Virus record (IMG/VR): IMGVR_UViG_3300044568_002177
Span: 1 to 25,449 of that record
Source: a virus
Reading direction: 5' to 3' (one strand)
DNA: 25,449 bases
Positions 18,975 through 25,449 of this stretch are shown here, piece by piece. The notes beneath the pieces are model-generated. The model was not told where the DNA came from. It worked only from the letters and a program-made list of their open reading frames with translations, and made no database searches. The first letter of the stretch is position 1; every line of letters begins with the position of its first letter. The position numbers and the translations under genes were made by a program.

Positions 18975-19343
18975 TTAGACGATGATCCCAAGTTCCGCAA
19001 GTTTTTCCTTGGCCTCCTTCACCTCGGCCTTCCGCCCGTCGCCAGCGGCGAGGGCTTTGAGGGCTTCGATGTCGGGTTGCTCCGCTTCACCCGATTGCTC
19101 GGGTTCGTCGGTTGGCGCGGTTGGCGCTTCCGGTTCTGGGGTTGGCGCTTCGGGGGGTTCCTCGCGGAAAACAAGGCCGCTCGCCTCGCCCTTTCGCTTG
19201 GATGCTACGGGGCGAAGATATGCGGCGGCAGATCCATCATGCGCCTTGTATGCCCGCAATACCTCATCGGCATTACCTGATATGCAAAGCAGCGTGGCTT
19301 TGCCTTCATCATCGAAAGAAACGGCAAATGATGGTTTTTCCAT
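18975..19343 (-). CDS. Protein with Pro/Glu/Thr linker downstream of the capsid gene
   Basis: 122 residues from the ATG at 19343. A small N-terminal domain (SFAVSFDDEGKATLLCISG, RAYKAHDGSAAAYLRPVASK) is joined by a repetitive Pro/Glu/Thr/Ala linker (EEPPEAPTPEPEAPTAPTDE) to a C-terminal helix (EVKEAKEKLAELGIIV). In DNA the linker contains repeated GGTTGGCGC-type units. Small proteins next to the capsid gene are often decoration, head-fibre or connector proteins; which one applies here cannot be decided. Confidence 0.65.
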   Translation of the reverse strand: MEKPSFAVSFDDEGKATLLCISGNADEVLRAYKAHDGSAAAYLRPVASKRKGEASGLVFREEPPEAPTPEPEAPTAPTDEPEQSGEAEQPDIEALKALAAGDGRKAEVKEAKEKLAELGIIV

Positions 19344-19354
19344 AATCGTTAGAA

Positions 19355-20239
19355 TTACGCGGTGACAACCCGGACGCCAAAGTCCATACCAACGGCAACG
19401 CCGTAAAGCAGGCCAACGGAGTATTTCAATTCGCCAGCGTTTGGATCATACCAACGGCGGAATTGAACCGGGAGATTAAGACCGGGGATGATGATGTTTT
19501 CGACCTCAACGCCAACCTCGGCGGCTCCGGTGGAGTCAACACCACGACCAGCCATGAGCAAGGATGAACGATGGAAGGCGAAGGCGGCGAGGTTTTGCGA
19601 ATTGGCATCGCATTGGTCGGATTCGTAAATGTTGAATCCGGCTACACGTGGTGCCATGGCCTCGGTTTTGTTCGCGTCCATGCCGGGGAACTCGGCGGAG
19701 TTGAGCGTTTTGACAATGCTTCCGTAGTGACCCGGCGCGGACCAGATAGTCCGTCCAGCTTTCGGCGCTTTCTTGGTGTTGGTAAGCGCGGTGCCAAGGT
19801 CAACGATGTCGTCACGGTCAAAGTTCGCGGCGGTGATGGTGGTAGAGGTTGCGAAGTTGTCAGCGACAACCAGATTCCACAAGTCACCGAAAACCTTCGT
19901 TCCCAACGCTTGAAGCGATGGCTGAATGAAAAGGTCGTTGAGGAAGATGGAGGACTTGGAGCGTTCCACGTCCTTGAATCCGTAAACGAAGCCGTAAAAG
20001 GTGTCGAGGGTGACGGTTTTCGCCGTGAGCGCGGTGTTTTGCGAAGTGTAACCGCTGGAAAGGTCAACAGCAGTCGGCACGGTTGCAAAGCGGGTGGTGA
20101 CGCTCGCGCCCTCGGCGGCGATGTCAGACGAGAAGTCGGTGATTACTCCGTTGAGGGGAGCGAACAACGCTTGAAGGTGTGGAAGGGTTTCTTCCGCGAT
20201 TTGTGCGAGGTTTACGCCCGCGATGGTGTTGGTGGCCAT
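19355..20239 (-). CDS. Major capsid protein (HK97 fold, P22-coat-like)
   Basis: 294 residues from the ATG at 20239. Its position right after protease/scaffold, its length and its composition fit a major capsid protein. Visible segments are an N-terminal helix (IAEETLPHLQALFAPLNGVI), a TRFATVP strand, an E-loop-like stretch, FGDLWNLVVADNF, IWSAPGHYGSIVKTL, and near the end the beta-rich VGLLYGVAVGMDFGVRVV. This resembles P22-coat-type proteins (phage coat protein 5 family) more than classical HK97 gp5. There is no long N-terminal delta domain, consistent with a separate scaffold. The leader CTAACACTCACCACTAAACC has no Shine-Dalgarno. Confidence 0.8.
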   Translation of the reverse strand: MATNTIAGVNLAQIAEETLPHLQALFAPLNGVITDFSSDIAAEGASVTTRFATVPTAVDLSSGYTSQNTALTAKTVTLDTFYGFVYGFKDVERSKSSIFLNDLFIQPSLQALGTKVFGDLWNLVVADNFATSTTITAANFDRDDIVDLGTALTNTKKAPKAGRTIWSAPGHYGSIVKTLNSAEFPGMDANKTEAMAPRVAGFNIYESDQCDANSQNLAAFAFHRSSLLMAGRGVDSTGAAEVGVEVENIIIPGLNLPVQFRRWYDPNAGELKYSVGLLYGVAVGMDFGVRVVTA

Positions 20240-20258
20240 GGTGGTTTAGTGGTGAGTG

Positions 20259-20708
20259 TTAGGATTTGATGGAAAGGATTGATTTGTGTTGGTGGAAAAA
20301 TGCGCTGCGTTCTTCGCCTGCGGGCATTGCTTGGAACTTTGCGATGATTTCCTCCTTGGAGTCCTTCGCGCTTCCGCTAATCTCAAAAGCCTTCTCTTGC
20401 CCAACGGTTGCCATTTCAGCAACGGCGGCGGCAGCGACGGCGGATTGAGTCGCCTTGGATTTTTCGGTTAGCTCGGCAATGGTCGAATCCCTTTCGGCAA
20501 GTTTGGCGGTGAAATCATCAACCTTGGTCGTTAAATCGGTGATCTTCAAATCTTTCGCGGCGATTTCGCCAGCGAGGTTTTGAAGGTCGTCGATCTTCGC
20601 TTGCGCGGTGGCGAGGGATTCGCGGAGTGTTGCGTTTTCCGCAACTTCGCTTTCGAGTTTAGCGATGGCGTCGGACTTGTCGGGGAAAAGTGCGCTTAGA
20701 AAGCTCAT
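20259..20708 (-). CDS. Nested scaffold from an internal start of the protease gene
   Basis: An in-frame ATG at 20708 (Met211 of the protease) is preceded by CCAGGACGC, giving AGGA at good distance. It would yield the C-terminal 149 residues alone: MSFLSALFPDKSDAIAKLES, a long coiled coil (ENATLRESLATAQAKIDDLQ and beyond) and a helical tail. This is the same logic as lambda C and Nu3, where the scaffold is made from a start inside the protease gene. Confidence 0.55.
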   Translation of the reverse strand: MSFLSALFPDKSDAIAKLESEVAENATLRESLATAQAKIDDLQNLAGEIAAKDLKITDLTTKVDDFTAKLAERDSTIAELTEKSKATQSAVAAAAVAEMATVGQEKAFEISGSAKDSKEEIIAKFQAMPAGEERSAFFHQHKSILSIKS

Positions 20709-21338
20709 GCGTCCTGGAGTTGGGGAATCACCGCCAATGTCAACCGTATTTTTTGCGTTGAATTTAACAATCGAATCCGCAAAACCGCGTTCAACCGACT
20801 CCTTCGCACCCATCCACGTCTCAGCCTTCATGAGTTCGCGCATTTCTTCTGGCTTGGCTCCGGTGCGATTGGCATAAATGGCGGCGATTTCCTCACTGAT
20901 TTCTTCCAGATTCTTAGCGGCTCGGGCGTGATCGGCGGCGTTTCCAGCGATGACTTGCGCGGCTTCATGGATCATAATCCGCCCGCCTTCGACGATCTTG
21001 ATCTCATCCGCCGCCATGAGAATGACGCTGCCCATGGATGCGGCTAGGGTGTTGACGGTGGCGATAACCTTCACGCCGCGCGAACGCATGCCCATCAAAG
21101 CGTTGTAAATTCGGTAGCCATCAAGAACGCTACCGCCCGGCGAATTGATTTCAATTTCGAGGGTTTCCAGCGCGTCATCAGCGGACGCCGTGAAGCCTCC
21201 AACGGTCATGTTTTCTGCCACCGCTTTGTTTCCATAGCTCCGCTCAATGTCGCCAATCAAATCGTCGGCAGACCATGGAGTTACGGCATCATTTAGGCGA
21301 ACTTTCGCGGCCCGGTTTTCAATCGTTAGGAGTTTCAT
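20259..21338 (-). CDS. ClpP-like head maturation protease fused to scaffold
   Basis: 359 residues from the ATG at 21338, overlapping the portal stop by 20 nt; the longer frame to 21380 is inside the portal gene. ClpP/S14-type motifs: NSPGGSVLDGY (65-75), AASMGSVILMAADE (99-112, catalytic Ser101), IMIHEAA (121-127, catalytic His124) and ETWMGAKESVERGFADS (173-189, likely Glu173 as the acid). From about residue 211 the protein changes to a Lys/Glu/Ala-rich coiled coil, the scaffold part. It processes or assists procapsid assembly; the capsid gene follows. Confidence 0.88.
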   Translation of the reverse strand: MKLLTIENRAAKVRLNDAVTPWSADDLIGDIERSYGNKAVAENMTVGGFTASADDALETLEIEINSPGGSVLDGYRIYNALMGMRSRGVKVIATVNTLAASMGSVILMAADEIKIVEGGRIMIHEAAQVIAGNAADHARAAKNLEEISEEIAAIYANRTGAKPEEMRELMKAETWMGAKESVERGFADSIVKFNAKNTVDIGGDSPTPGRMSFLSALFPDKSDAIAKLESEVAENATLRESLATAQAKIDDLQNLAGEIAAKDLKITDLTTKVDDFTAKLAERDSTIAELTEKSKATQSAVAAAAVAEMATVGQEKAFEISGSAKDSKEEIIAKFQAMPAGEERSAFFHQHKSILSIKS

Positions 21339-22830
21339 CGTCTTGAGTGGTTTCGGTTTGTGTTGATTGCTGCCCGGCAACTTCGTTTGGCGTTAGCATC
21401 GCCATTTCGCGGTCTTCCACGGTGATTTCCTGCCCGTGCTTTTTGTTGAGTTCTTCCGCAACGCGCTTTGCGGTGTATTTCCGCATCCAGATGATCCGGG
21501 CGCGGCGTTCGTGAAATTCATCGTCGGTAAGACCTCGCGCTCCCGTGATTTCGTCGGTGTTGCGAAGTCCTGCCCGCCACTCTTCAAGCTCCATCTTTGA
21601 TTCGCGCCCATCGTCAACAGATAGCCGGGGCGGACGGGAAAATGACCACGAAAACGGATGATCCAGCAAAGGAACGCGCTTTTCTTCGTGGAAAACGGAA
21701 TAGGCCCATGAGATTGCACGGCGGGCAAAAAAGTCTAGCAGTTTCTGGCGTTTCACGATGGCGCGGCGAGCCTTCATTATTTCCGCACGCTCTGCCGTTC
21801 CTTGGCCGGGAGAGTTCCAAACAAGCGAATAAACCCAATCGGCGGCGACAATCGCGGACTTGAAGAGTCGGTCTTGGAATGACTCGTAAAGAGCGCCGGG
21901 TGATTCGTGCTTGATTTGCTCGATCTTCTCGCCCGCGCCTGCGGTCATGTAAATGATCCCGCCCGGAGTCGCTGTTGCAACGAATGAGTTGCCGTTAGAA
22001 TCAGGCTGGCTCATGGAGTTTCGAGGGTTCTCTAGGTCCGGGCCCCCTAGCTCGTTGTGAATCGAAAGGTGAAGGCGGGAAACGATTTGTTGGCGGATGC
22101 GCTCATCGTCGATTGAGCAAAGCGAGGTTTTGAAATCCTCAAGGGCATGGGTGAAAAGCGGCAATCCTCGGCCCTGCTTGGCGAATAGCACGTTGAACCC
22201 GTAGATCATATTCGATGCCGGAACATCGGTGTAAACAGACGCATCATCACCCATTTGCACGCGGAAAGCGGCGATTCTTCCGCTGGCATAACGGATGATT
22301 CCACGCGAGATTTTGAAACCATTCCAAGGCCCGCCCTCAACTGTTTCCTTTGAGTTGTCGGATCGCACGCGATGCGGCGGCAAGCATTGAATGCGCGGGA
22401 ATCCATCCTCACCTTTGATGAGCATCCAAAACGCATCACCGTAAATATCCACGGTGATTGAAGTTAGTTCAAGCAGCGAGTGCCAATCCATCACCCCGCC
22501 TTCGACGGTGCATGACGGAAACCAGTATTTACGCATGAACGAGGCGATTGCTTTGCCGTCGTCCATGTCTGATTCGCCTGTGTAAGTTGGCAGGAAAGCC
22601 TCTCCCACGCTGAATGAAGCCCGTTGATTGATTACAGCTTTTGGGATTCCAAAGTTGACGTAAAGCCGCTCGGATAGCGAGCAAAGCACATTCCAGTCGT
22701 GAGTCGGGATGAGCTTGTCGATGTCATCACGCCTAACGGCAAATTGCGGGCCACGGAATCGCGAGCGATCTGCCGCATGCGCGACCCTGTTTCCATAGGC
22801 GTAAGGCTGGCCAAATTCGTTTAGGATCAT
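21319..22830 (-). CDS. Portal protein (lambda GpB type)
   Basis: 503 residues from the ATG at 22830, one base after the TAA of the upstream gene (TAACATG). Segments typical of portals are visible: IDKLIPTHDWNVLCSLSERL, the WML-I--EDG-P-IQCLPPHRV wing, VLFAKQGRGLPLFTHALEDF (Q-RG-P-L--A--D), WVYSLVWNSPGQGTAER, and the C-terminal RIIWMRKYTAKRVAEELNKK helix. It forms the dodecameric DNA-entry ring at one capsid vertex. The order terminase, joining protein, portal, protease matches lambda. Confidence 0.88.
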   Translation of the reverse strand: MILNEFGQPYAYGNRVAHAADRSRFRGPQFAVRRDDIDKLIPTHDWNVLCSLSERLYVNFGIPKAVINQRASFSVGEAFLPTYTGESDMDDGKAIASFMRKYWFPSCTVEGGVMDWHSLLELTSITVDIYGDAFWMLIKGEDGFPRIQCLPPHRVRSDNSKETVEGGPWNGFKISRGIIRYASGRIAAFRVQMGDDASVYTDVPASNMIYGFNVLFAKQGRGLPLFTHALEDFKTSLCSIDDERIRQQIVSRLHLSIHNELGGPDLENPRNSMSQPDSNGNSFVATATPGGIIYMTAGAGEKIEQIKHESPGALYESFQDRLFKSAIVAADWVYSLVWNSPGQGTAERAEIMKARRAIVKRQKLLDFFARRAISWAYSVFHEEKRVPLLDHPFSWSFSRPPRLSVDDGRESKMELEEWRAGLRNTDEITGARGLTDDEFHERRARIIWMRKYTAKRVAEELNKKHGQEITVEDREMAMLTPNEVAGQQSTQTETTQDDETPND

Positions 22831-22831
22831 G

Positions 22832-23107
22832 TTAGAAAATGGCGTGGGATTCGGAAGCCGGAATGCCGCCCGCTTCGTTCATTTTGAGGATTAAACCAAG
22901 CATCCGCAAGCGGTCCTGATTGGTCATTGTGGCGCTACCCGAAAAGGATTGGCCGTTCACTGTGGCGTTTGTGATGCGCATTGATGCGTTGGCGTCGGTT
23001 GCGAGCGATAGCGCAAGGGCAGCGCGTTCCGTGGCAATTGTGGCCATGGCGGATTCGTCATCCTTCAATGCGATGTAAATGGATCGCGCCGTTGCAAACA
23101 ATGACAT
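22832..23107 (-). CDS. gpW-like head-tail joining protein candidate
   Basis: 91 residues from the ATG at 23107. A helical first half (MSLFATARSIYIALKDDESA, then ERAALALSLATDANASM) is followed by a short beta pair (NATVNGQSFSGSATM) and a helix (NQDRLRMLGLILKMNEAGG). Position between large terminase and portal is that of lambda W, and the helix-beta-helix plan agrees, though it is longer than the 68-residue lambda protein and lacks an obvious sequence match. A TTGACAT element precedes it by 27 nt. Confidence 0.6.
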   Translation of the reverse strand: MSLFATARSIYIALKDDESAMATIATERAALALSLATDANASMRITNATVNGQSFSGSATMTNQDRLRMLGLILKMNEAGGIPASESHAIF

Positions 23108-23134
23108 GCCGCCCGAATTGGGTGCTTGGCGCGT

Positions 23135-23141
23135 ATGTCAA
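23135..23141 (-). promoter_or_regulatory. TTGACAT element before the gpW-like gene
   Basis: TTGACAT then ACGC, exactly 27 nt before the ATG at 23107, with CCAAT inside the spacer. It lies between the terminase stop and the joining protein gene. No TATAAT-like box follows. Confidence 0.6.
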
Positions 23142-23144
23142 GAT

Positions 23145-24893
23145 TCAATCCGTCTCGAAAAGCTCAAACACTAGCGAGCATCCAACTTGGTAAACAAGGC
23201 AGTCCCAAAGGTGATTCTGGCGGTTGCGTGTGATCCATAGCGGAGTCTCCTGCCCGGTTCTGGCGTGCCTCACCACTTCCCGCCGTTCGGATTTCATGTG
23301 CGTCTCGAAAGCCTTGGAAACATCGCCCGGAACTTCTAGCTCACCGCCTTGGCCAGTAATGAGCCTGTGCGCGATGTCTTTAACGGGGTTGGTCGCCAGC
23401 CAAAACCACTTAGCAATCCCTCCTGACTTTGCTTTCTGGCGTTGCGTTTTCGAGTAAAGGCGGCGGACTTTGTTTCCAGTTCGGTCAACGTGTTCCCAAT
23501 CCGTCCGCACGCCATCGCCCTTGATGCCCGTCCATCCGTGTTTCACGCATAGGTCAAGTATGCGGTCTTGGTCGAATCCAATGTCAATAATGGTTTTTCC
23601 GGGTTCTACTCCGTATTTTTTCCGCAAGTCCTCCAATGCTTTTTCGTCTTTGCCGTCGCTTGGAACGTAACCCTCCGAAAGAATCCGGGCTTTCCCGCCA
23701 TCACCCCATGCGCAAACCATGTGCCAGAAGTGATTTCCCCCGGCGTCGATTGTCATAAACCTTTCCTTTTCCCAGTCGAAACGCTCGGCAGATTCGCAGT
23801 CTGCTTTTGTGAAATCGGCGCGTGAGATGGGCATGGCGTCATCACTCATGTGATCGGCCCAGAATTTAGCGCGGCGTTTTTGCCACCACTGGCGGCGTTT
23901 ATCGACAATACCCTGCTTCAATGCGCGGACAGATTCCAGCCATCCAATGACTTCGCTTGACCATGGAACCCACCAGACCGCGAGGGCGTCGATATGGAAT
24001 CCGCGATACCCGCGCAGGCCGCTTTCCGTGGTGGAAACATACCCGCCATGACCATTGCCGAGATTGGATGTTGCTAGCTTCCGGCGATTTGCTGGCGTGT
24101 CGGCATAGGCTTTGCGGCAGATTTTGCACTCCATGCGGGCGGTGTCGGCAGTCGCCTGCTCGTCAATCGTTCCGTCTTCGCGGGGGATTGTATCGAATCT
24201 TAGCGCCTCGAAATCGTAGGCTTGCTCATGCCCGCAATCGCACCGCCAAGCGAAATCCGCCATGTCGGTTTTCTTCCACTCGCCCTCAAACTCTCCATCC
24301 GCAAATCCGCCTTGCGATACTAGAAAAACCTTTCGATTCCATCGGTCGTGATGGCGGGCGAGAAACTCACGGATCAACCCGGCTTTCCATTTCCAGACCT
24401 CATCCCCATAAAGCCATCGCATTGACTTTTCTTGGAAGTTTGACCCGTTCGCCCCTCCCATAATTAGGGGCATGTGAGGGAAAATGATGTCGAGCTTGCG
24501 CGACTTGTGACGGTCTTCCGGCCATAGATCAGCTATGGCAGCGCATGATTTGAGCGCGGGTTGGAGTCGGGTTTCCGCCCAGAACTTCGCGTCCTCGTCA
24601 GTTTGGGAAGCGTAAAGAAACGGCCCCGGATCTTCGCTGACAACGTAGGGAATCAACGCTTCCGCAAGCGTGGATTTGCCGCTTCCGGTTGGCGCTAGAA
24701 CCACTACCTCGCGCGTCTCGGCATCGGCAGCGCATTCCATCGGCGCTTTCCACCATGGAGTTTGCTCCGGGTCGTATTTGCTTGATCGCTCTGAGTTGGA
24801 AATCTTTACGTTCTTCGCCGCCCACTCCCACGGCTTTAGCGTGGTTGGAGGTTTCCATCCTAGGCATGCGCCTTTGACGACGGCGGGAATCAT
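23145..24893 (-). CDS. Terminase large subunit (lambda GpA family)
   Basis: 582 residues from the ATG at 24893 (ATGA overlap with the small subunit). Walker A is APTGSGKST (67-75, Lys73); Walker B is RWLYGDEVW (159-167, Asp164-Glu165). The GpA-type zinc motif CDCGH (217-221) pairs with CKIC (255-258). The nuclease domain begins near FMTIDAGGNHFWHMV (378-392, Asp382) and continues with ETPLWITRNRQNHLWDCLVY near the end. It is the ATP-driven packaging motor that cuts concatemers. Length is in the normal range (lambda GpA 641). Confidence 0.95.
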   Translation of the reverse strand: MIPAVVKGACLGWKPPTTLKPWEWAAKNVKISNSERSSKYDPEQTPWWKAPMECAADAETREVVVLAPTGSGKSTLAEALIPYVVSEDPGPFLYASQTDEDAKFWAETRLQPALKSCAAIADLWPEDRHKSRKLDIIFPHMPLIMGGANGSNFQEKSMRWLYGDEVWKWKAGLIREFLARHHDRWNRKVFLVSQGGFADGEFEGEWKKTDMADFAWRCDCGHEQAYDFEALRFDTIPREDGTIDEQATADTARMECKICRKAYADTPANRRKLATSNLGNGHGGYVSTTESGLRGYRGFHIDALAVWWVPWSSEVIGWLESVRALKQGIVDKRRQWWQKRRAKFWADHMSDDAMPISRADFTKADCESAERFDWEKERFMTIDAGGNHFWHMVCAWGDGGKARILSEGYVPSDGKDEKALEDLRKKYGVEPGKTIIDIGFDQDRILDLCVKHGWTGIKGDGVRTDWEHVDRTGNKVRRLYSKTQRQKAKSGGIAKWFWLATNPVKDIAHRLITGQGGELEVPGDVSKAFETHMKSERREVVRHARTGQETPLWITRNRQNHLWDCLVYQVGCSLVFELFETD

Positions 24894-25396
24894 TCTGCGT
24901 AAAGCGTGGAAGTTTCGTCAGCAAGGCGGGTGAGGACTTCGATCACGCACTCGCGGATAAGCGGCTGCATTTTAGCGGCTGACAGACCCTCCAATCGCGG
25001 CGGAAGGTCTGCGGATAGCTTGAGGATTTCACCACGGGCAGCGGCGACGACTTTCGTAATAGATTGCCGGACCTCGCCAGCCGGGACAAGCTCGCGGGTT
25101 TCTTGTTGGACAGCAACGATGCCTTTTAGGGCGAGAACCTTTTCCTTGAGGATTTTAACCGTGTCGATGTCTTTAGCAGAACGGATCGCGTGATCCATCT
25201 CCTCTAGGCTTTGAGCGGATGCGGCGGATGGATCGGTTATCGTGGTTCCCGGCGCGATTCGATGGCGGCGAGAACCCAGCCAAGCGCCCATTTCCGGGCG
25301 GCTCCATGGGTCGATTCCTTGGCGCTTGGCTTCATCCCAATCCTTCCGGTCAATGCCTCTTTCCCGGCAGGCGTCGGCTATTGTGGTTCTTGGCAT
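24890..25396 (-). CDS. Terminase small subunit candidate
   Basis: 168 residues from the ATG at 25396, preceded by TAGGGA at about 9 nt. The longer frame to 25438 lacks a strong start. The N-terminal part (TTIADACRERGIDRKDWDEA) looks like a winged-HTH or Nu1-like DNA-binding helix pair, the middle contains a helical segment (DTVKILKEKVLALKGIVAVQ) and the C-terminus an amphipathic helix (MQPLIRECVIEVLTRLADET). Position directly upstream of the large subunit with a 4-nt overlap supports the assignment. Three phased TTGCA repeats lie just upstream. Confidence 0.75.
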   Translation of the reverse strand: MPRTTIADACRERGIDRKDWDEAKRQGIDPWSRPEMGAWLGSRRHRIAPGTTITDPSAASAQSLEEMDHAIRSAKDIDTVKILKEKVLALKGIVAVQQETRELVPAGEVRQSITKVVAAARGEILKLSADLPPRLEGLSAAKMQPLIRECVIEVLTRLADETSTLYAE

Positions 25397-25410
25397 GGCT
25401 TGGTCCCTAG

Positions 25411-25437
25411 TTGCAAGTTTGTTGCATAAAGATTGCA
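25411..25437 (+). repeat. Three TTGCA repeats spaced exactly 11 bp
   Basis: TTGCA occurs at 25411-25415, 25422-25426 and 25433-25437, so every copy is on the same DNA face. The array lies 15-41 bp upstream of the small terminase start and close to the window edge, so more copies may exist beyond it. Repeats here fit a terminase-binding (cosB/pac-like) site or an activator site for late transcription. Confidence 0.5.
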
Positions 25438-25449
25438 CGGCCGACGCAG

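Noticed and set aside
19571-20269. Plus-strand frame of 232 codons
   Set aside because: Antisense to the major capsid protein; Gly/Val/Arg-rich shadow produced by the capsid codon pattern.
1-25449. Integrase, attachment sites, tRNA, CRISPR, IS element, diversity-generating retroelement
   Set aside because: I looked for typical motifs (tyrosine or serine recombinase, reverse transcriptase, regular repeat-spacer arrays, cloverleaf-like segments) and found none. The repressor-like genes still suggest a temperate phage, with integration genes outside the window.

Overview
This window looks like roughly half or more of a tailed double-stranded DNA phage or prophage (Caudoviricetes). It probably has a non-contractile tail, because I see a tape measure protein, a frameshifted tail chaperone and a tube candidate but no sheath or baseplate wedge. 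Almost every gene is on the minus strand and most are coupled by ATGA or TAATG overlaps. The sequence is moderately GC-rich. No tRNA, rRNA, IS element, integrase or CRISPR array was seen. The host cannot be fixed from sequence. Several small proteins resemble phage hypotheticals I associate with environmental Gram-negative hosts, possibly Verrucomicrobiota, but that is a weak inference.

Reading in the direction of transcription, from right to left. (1) Packaging and head, 25.4-19.0 kb: small and large (GpA-type) terminase, gpW-like joining protein, lambda-type portal, ClpP-like protease fused to a scaffold with a nested start, major capsid protein, and a linker-rich small protein. (2) Neck and tail, 18.9-9.7 kb: head-completion protein, a minimal ATP-dependent DNA ligase, neck protein, tail terminator candidate, tube candidate, a tail chaperone pair joined by a -1 frameshift (A AAG GGG), a short tape measure, two distal tail proteins, two repeat-module fibre proteins and a LamG-like protein. 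(3) Lysis and accessory, 9.7-6.4 kb: small membrane proteins, a holin candidate, a cupin, a small lipoprotein, an L,D-transpeptidase-like lysis candidate and a 36-residue membrane peptide. (4) Control and recombination, 6.4-0 kb: a Cro-like operon behind a promoter with two GAGATTCTC operators, a plus-strand repressor-like gene with a probably leaderless mRNA, a long coupled operon ending in ERF annealase, YqaJ exonuclease and a VRR-NUC-type nuclease, and a left operon that runs off the window.

Two regulatory patterns stand out. First, three minus-strand operons (first genes starting at 534, 4218 and 6327) share one cassette: a -35/-10 pair with a 16-17 bp spacer, then a short 5' hairpin with a CGACG-type loop whose stem differs but still pairs in each copy, then an A/C-rich stretch without Shine-Dalgarno sequence up to the ATG. 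Second, four late genes (starts 23107, 18880, 17936, 12564) have TTGACAT-N-CGC placed exactly 27 nt before the start codon, with no recognisable -10 box and, in three of the four, no Shine-Dalgarno. Many downstream genes within operons do have a clear Shine-Dalgarno, so these look like deliberate phage-specific initiation signals.
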